Program-made: the position numbers and the translations under genes
Assembly: GCA_019925795.1 (NCBI GenBank)
Contig: CM034300.1
Coordinates: 77,275,360-77,339,359, forward strand
Source: Dendrobium chrysotoxum
Taxonomy: Eukaryota > Streptophyta > Magnoliopsida > Asparagales > Orchidaceae
Direction of reading: 5' to 3'
DNA length: 64,000 nucleotides
The notes under the pieces: model-generated
Seen by the model: the letters and a program-made list of their open reading frames with translations, nothing else
Database searches by the model: none
Told to the model about the DNA's origin: nothing
Shown: in pieces, positions 59,373-64,000 of the stretch
Position numbering within the stretch: position 1 is the first letter of the stretch
Layout: each line of letters starts with the position of its first letter

Positions 59373-60302
59373 TTAGATACTTTATAAAAAATAATAATGA
59401 TGTTTATAGTTTGATTTATCTTAGAAGAAGCATTATTCTTTAAATTTATTATATTTGATTATGTTAATTTATTCAAGTTATTTGTTTATTTATTTTTAAC
59501 TTGTATACCTAAATTATTCTTTATATGCAATATAATTCCATATTTGATTGTCCTTCCAATGTTTGTTATTTTCATCAAATATAATAATTTTACTTTACTC
59601 ACTTTTAGTTTTGTTTCATAAGTATATATTTTTGGAGATTTTGTTAATTTATTAATAGACTCCACGTCGTTGTTATTGTTATTTGCTTAATATTCATTGT
59701 ACCTTGCTTGATGATTGGCTCAAGTTGTTCTTTTTCTCCATTATATTATAATGTTATTTGAGTTATTTTATGATGTTTATTATAGTTTTAATTGGTCATG
59801 TTATTTTAGTCTTAAAGATGAGCAACAACTTGAGCATGCAAAGAAAATTTTTAGTAATAGTAATTATTTCTTTTTTCCTTTGAGCTTTATTTTGATTTTT
59901 TTTTAAGAAATAGTTATATCATGAGTTATTTTCTTTGCATACCAGCCAATTAATTTGAATAATTCTCTTAATGGTTTTTTTAGTTTTTAATAACAAATTT
60001 AGTCTTCTGAAATGTGGTATAATGTCAAAAAATAAATCGATTGAGAACCCTTACATTATACATAAACATGCTTCTTATCTTTAATTTAGCTTTAATGAGT
60101 ATATTTGAAGAATAATAGAAATTTATATGCCTATTAATTATTTAAAAATAATTTATAAGCATACAAATATTACAAGTAATATTCATCTAGCATTTAATAA
60201 AGCTTATATAATATGCCATGAGTTTATTTTAAATTTTATGATATTATTTTTATTTTATAAAATTTTATTGACGTGCACATGGTGCACGTGCATTTATACT
60301 AG

Positions 60303-60690
60303 TATTTATAAATATAATATAAAATATATTTTCTTAACAAACTGAAATTACTTTTTTTATGGTGAAATATATGGTTCCAATTTGACTAAAAAAATTCAAA
60401 TAAATTTATTGAGTCTATTTAAAATAAAATTCAAGCAGGCTTTAAATCTCGAGATAAATTCAATAAATATAAATTCAATTATTTTAAAATTTATTACGAT
60501 CAAATTTTTATGAGGATGTCAGCATCGAAATTAGAAAAAATCATGAAATTTATGAAAATTAAATGAAAATTAAATGAAAATTAAACTATCAGTTTTTGAA
60601 ATGTATTTCCTGTCCAAATCAACCAATTGAGCCAAAAAATGTCTAGTGGTAATAACTTATAAAACAGCCACCTAATCACCGAATATAATA
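60303..60690. other. AT-rich DNA
   Basis: No gene recognised. Includes three tandem copies of a 12-bp AAATTAAATGAA unit at about 60548-60588. Confidence 0.4.
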
Positions 60691-61905
60691 GTGATATAGT
60701 TTTCAATACTAAGAGAACTACCAAGAAGATGTGTATAACACATAAAAATAATATTACATTTATATAAAGGAAATGAGCAAAAGCCATGATGTGTCATGAT
60801 AAAATCATCTTGATCCGGCACGAATCTCGAGGCAATTTCAATTTGGAAGCTTCAAAAATTAAATTCGGGATCATCTGAACTCCGATTTCAACAAACTTAT
60901 AGTCGAATTGAGCATCTCAGAAATACGAACCTAACGACACCAAATTCAACTCAATCCGAGTCCAAATAGGTCCAAATCAAGGACCCGAAGCACATTTGGA
61001 AGGTTCAATCCACAATTTGGATTACCAAACGGTTTCCAAACAGTACATGCTTATAGTCAAATCGAGCGGCTCGACGAGACGAATCCAACGACCCTAAGAT
61101 CATCAAATTCTGATATCATTAAGACCTTCAAAATAAATGGTTCATGATCAAAGGATTCAATATCGGCCGTCCATTCAAAACACTCCATATTAGCCCATGA
61201 TCTCTCATCTATTTACTGCTCATGTCATCCACAAAAAACTATAAATAGCCCCTCATTTCTCTTAAGAGAGGACCAAGCCAAAAGAAGAAGAAAAGAAGAA
61301 GAGAAGATGAAGAAGAGAGGAAATTCCTCCTCGACCACCGCCGGAATTCTTCCCTACGCCTGAATCACACCGGAATTTTGTCTTACATCGGAATTCTGTT
61401 GTCCAACACCTGAGCGAAGCCAGAATTCTTGCCAAGTAAAATCAGAACTCTGTTCTACACCGGAATTCTCTTAAACGACGCCGGAATTCTATCTGACCTC
61501 CGAAGGACGCCAACATTCAACCTGATTTATAAGTAACGCAGGAACGCTGTTTGACATTGTAACTGTCTACTCCTAAAGAGATTCATTGTAATCTAATCGT
61601 CCTAAGTTTTTAAGGACGATTCATCTCTTGTATTCCAAGAAAACGCTAGTGGATCTTTTTAAACTGGGCACGGCCCCGTGGTTTTTTCCCTTTACAGGGT
61701 TTTCCACGTACACATACTGGTGTTCTTTTATTTCCTGTTTGTGAGCCGAATATTCGTTCAACGCTAAGACACAAATTTTCTAAATTCTATCGCCGCGTAT
61801 ATTCGAGTCCGCAACAAGCCAAATACCCAAAATTCAAATTAGTCACCTGTACTGAAGTGTAGTAACCATCCAAGATAGCTAAAAAAATGTAGAATATGCT
61901 ATTCA
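60691..61905. repeat. Dispersed repeat split by a solo LTR (filled site)
   Basis: 60691-60786 and 61817-61905 together match 39501-39704. The copy is interrupted at AGCCA by the LTR at 60787-61816. Confidence 0.8.
60787..61816 (+). mobile_element. Solo LTR with 5-bp target duplication
   Basis: A complete 1030-bp LTR, starting TGATGTGTCATGATAAAATC and ending AGTCCGCAACA. The TATA box is in AACTATAAATAGCCCC (about 61242). GC-rich units of the CGCCGGAATTCT type occupy 61335-61520. AGCCA flanks both sides (60782-60786, 61817-61821). The site without insertion exists at 39590, which confirms the boundaries. Confidence 0.93.
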
Positions 61906-62291
61906 TCAATAATAGCAAATTAGAGAAATATGTAGAAATGATTTCTCAACAATCCGCCCACGAAGTGCCTCAGAATGAAACATCAGACAAAAGCATCACC
62001 TACAACCGTCCATATTTAGTCAGTCAAATAACAAAAATTGATTAGAAAGGTAATTAGCCGTGGCAGGTGAAAGCAAAACAAATTGTACCAACATCATAAG
62101 GTGAGAAATGCATTAACACTCAATAATTAACTATTAACAACAAGAAACATAACAATAGTCAAGAAGAAATATATTACAAAGTACCTCCATTTATAAGAAA
62201 ATTTATCCAAAACTAACCGAAATGCCACACGACCAACCAAAGAAATGAGAGATCAAAAAAATTTCCACCAATAAACTTGAGACATTATAAC
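61906..62291. other. Short interval between two LTRs, nothing recognised
   Basis: AT-rich, no coding exon or repeat terminus seen. Confidence 0.4.
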
Positions 62292-63569
62292 TGTTGTAGA
62301 TTGGAACATTCGCGGCAGTAGATATATATGGAGTTTAGCGTCATAGTTTTACACGAAAATACAGCACACAGACAAATAAAAAGAAAGGGTGCGAGAGTTT
62401 TAAGAGACATCAAGATTTTTACATGGAAAACTCTAAAGAGGAAAAAAGAAACCATAGCGCCTGGCCCAATTGAAATGATTCCACTAGTGTTTGTTATCGA
62501 TTACAAATGGTGCTCTTCCTCAGGGGAAAGGCCTTAGCTCATTGTATCATATAGAGCACATTACATAGTACGGGTTGAAAGAATCCAATGATAAGGAAGT
62601 CATTCACAAGAAAAAGTTGGCATGTTCATTTGGTAGGCAGGATGATGGAGGTCGGAGGGACAGTAGTCGGCGTTCCACGGAGGTCAAAGGAACCATAATT
62701 GGCGAATGATGATGATCAAAAGGACTGTAGTGGGCGACCACCCAGACAGACAATAGTCGGAGAGCGATTGTAGTCGGATGGACCATAGTCGGCGGCCGAC
62801 GATAGAGGTTAGATGGACCGAAGTTGGTTGTCCAAGGTGGTTGGAGGGACCATAGTTGACGGTTGACAGTGGTCGGAGGGACTGTAGTCGACGGATGACT
62901 GTGGTTGGAGGGACCATAGTTGGCAAGTGATAGAGATCGGAGGGACCATAGTCGACGAGAAACGGAGGTCGGAGAGACCATAGTCGACAGGCGATGGAGG
63001 TCAAAGGGATCGTAGTCGACGAGCAACGGAGGTTGGAGGGACCGTAGTCAACAGGCAATGGAAGTCAAAGGGACTGTAGTCGGTAGCGAGAGGCCGGGTG
63101 GTGGTCCGACGACGCTCGATCAAGGTTTGTCACCGGTTGTGCTGGAGCTCTTGGCATTAGAGCTCTCTCCAATCTGTAGCAAAAGGTCCCCCCTTTCATA
63201 TAGAAAACGGCCCATATTGATCCCCGTTCATAGAGCATTTTCAAGTGTTTAAGTGCCTTAATGATGTTGGAATTAAGCGATCTTGGGCTTGTTGGATTCG
63301 TCTCATCGAGCCGCTCGATTCGACTCTAAGCATGTTATATTTGGATATCATTTAGTCATCCAATTTAGGCTATGAACCTTCCAACTGTGACAGGCGCCCA
63401 ATTTGTACCTATTTGGGCTCGGATTGAACCGATTTTGGTGTTGGTTAGTTTGTCTCTTAGAAACATTCAGTTGACTATAAATTTGCTGAAATGCGAATTT
63501 GAATAGTCCCAAAATTACTTTTTAAAAAATCTAATTTGAGTATACCTCGAGATTCGTGACATATCAACA
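62292..63569 (-). mobile_element. LTR of the main family, minus orientation
   Basis: On the minus strand it ends ATTCGCGGCAGTAGATATAT to TGTT/AACA at 62292, with the TTTTCCATGTAAAAATC block at about 62410. The variable block (62640-63080) is an array of about 15-18 copies of GGAGGGACCATAGTCGRCG-type units. It begins near TCACGAATCTCGAGG (about 63545-63560). The exact start is unclear because the usual GATCGGGC context has changed, and the flanks ATAAC and ACAAC match only imperfectly. Frames in the array are artefacts. Confidence 0.8.
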
Positions 63570-64000
63570 ACAATCATAGAAGCTGCAATGTATTAGTTAA
63601 ACTAAAGATATAAAATATTGGATGAAATGAATTCTTTCGTTTGAATAGACCAAAGGTGGCTGCCATAACGAATTAAGTCATTTGGCTAATCAAGCTTACT
63701 CAGCTCATCTTTGACCTTCTCTCTCTCTCTCCCATAATGATACAATATTACACAAGCCAGCTGGATCCTAGTAAGAGAAGGTGATGCAACATGATTAGAC
63801 TTAGAAATTTTTTAATCAGGACTTTATATTTATTATAAACAATTTATTTATAATTATTAATATAAATAGGATAACTTAACATTTGAATTCGATAATATAT
63901 TGTTGTTCTTATCCATACTATTTTAATCATTACATATAAATTTAATTTATTTATTATTATTTTAAAAAATTATGCGATTCTATTAATTTAATTATGATCA
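63570..64000. other. AT-rich DNA at the window end
   Basis: No gene recognised. A short (TC)n run lies at 63718-63731. Confidence 0.4.

Larger units (their letters stand above)
53416..60302 (+). mobile_element. Putative Helitron, 6.9 kb
   Basis: The left end TCTATACTACTATTATAAAAG matches plant Helitron 5' termini and is preceded by A. The right end has an 8-bp perfect hairpin ACGTGCAC-ATG-GTGCACGT (60271-60289), then 9 bp and CTAG (60299-60302), followed by T: the canonical hairpin-CTRR end inserted between A and T. No Rep/helicase coding was recognised, so it would be non-autonomous. A second Helitron-like 5' end at about 56036 means the true unit may be the shorter 56036-60302. Inside are a K+ channel exon remnant (58455-58672), a nested RTE LINE (58940-59372) and unrecognised exon-like segments. 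Confidence 0.65.

Overview
This is nuclear DNA from a flowering plant. It carries spliced plant genes (a SCARECROW-like GRAS factor, ribosomal protein S29, the oxidase ERV1 and a UBP-type zinc-finger protein) in AT-rich DNA packed with plant transposons. The species cannot be named from the sequence. I found no CRISPR array, operon, rRNA gene or bona fide tRNA gene.

Layout. 1-7.8 kb is a repeat field: a partial LTR, a solo LTR with a target duplication, two SINEs, MITEs and two tandem arrays. 8.7-10.7 kb holds an SCL32-like GRAS gene (+). 11.0-13.2 kb is an L1-type LINE reduced to a broken ORF1 plus a 3' tail. 13.3-19.7 kb is mostly repeats, including a tRNA-derived SINE and a decayed LTR. 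19.8-25.5 kb is RPS29 (-), three coding exons over 5.8 kb. A 5'-truncated L1 lies just upstream of its promoter. 29.3-30.8 kb is a second solo LTR. 35.0-44.9 kb is a 146-residue UBP zinc-finger gene (+) with a 9.3-kb intron that contains a Ty1/copia 3' end. 45.7-50.4 kb is ERV1 (-), converging on the zinc-finger gene, with an apparent frameshift in its last exon. 53.4-60.3 kb looks like a Helitron carrying a decayed Shaker-type K+ channel exon and a nested RTE-type LINE fragment. 60.8-63.6 kb has two more LTRs of the main family, in opposite orientations.

The four host genes are unrelated housekeeping or regulatory genes and do not form a pathway. Most were found by reading exons across splice junctions, because the exons are too short to show as ORFs. 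Most long open frames elsewhere are repeat artefacts.

No clearly new biological system is evident. The most notable points are the ORF1-only L1, the Helitron-borne channel exon, the filled/empty insertion-site pair, the frameshift that removes the ERV1 shuttle cysteines, and the intron sitting where the GRAS gene lacks conserved residues. Coordinates and splice sites were read by eye; no alignment or database search was run.
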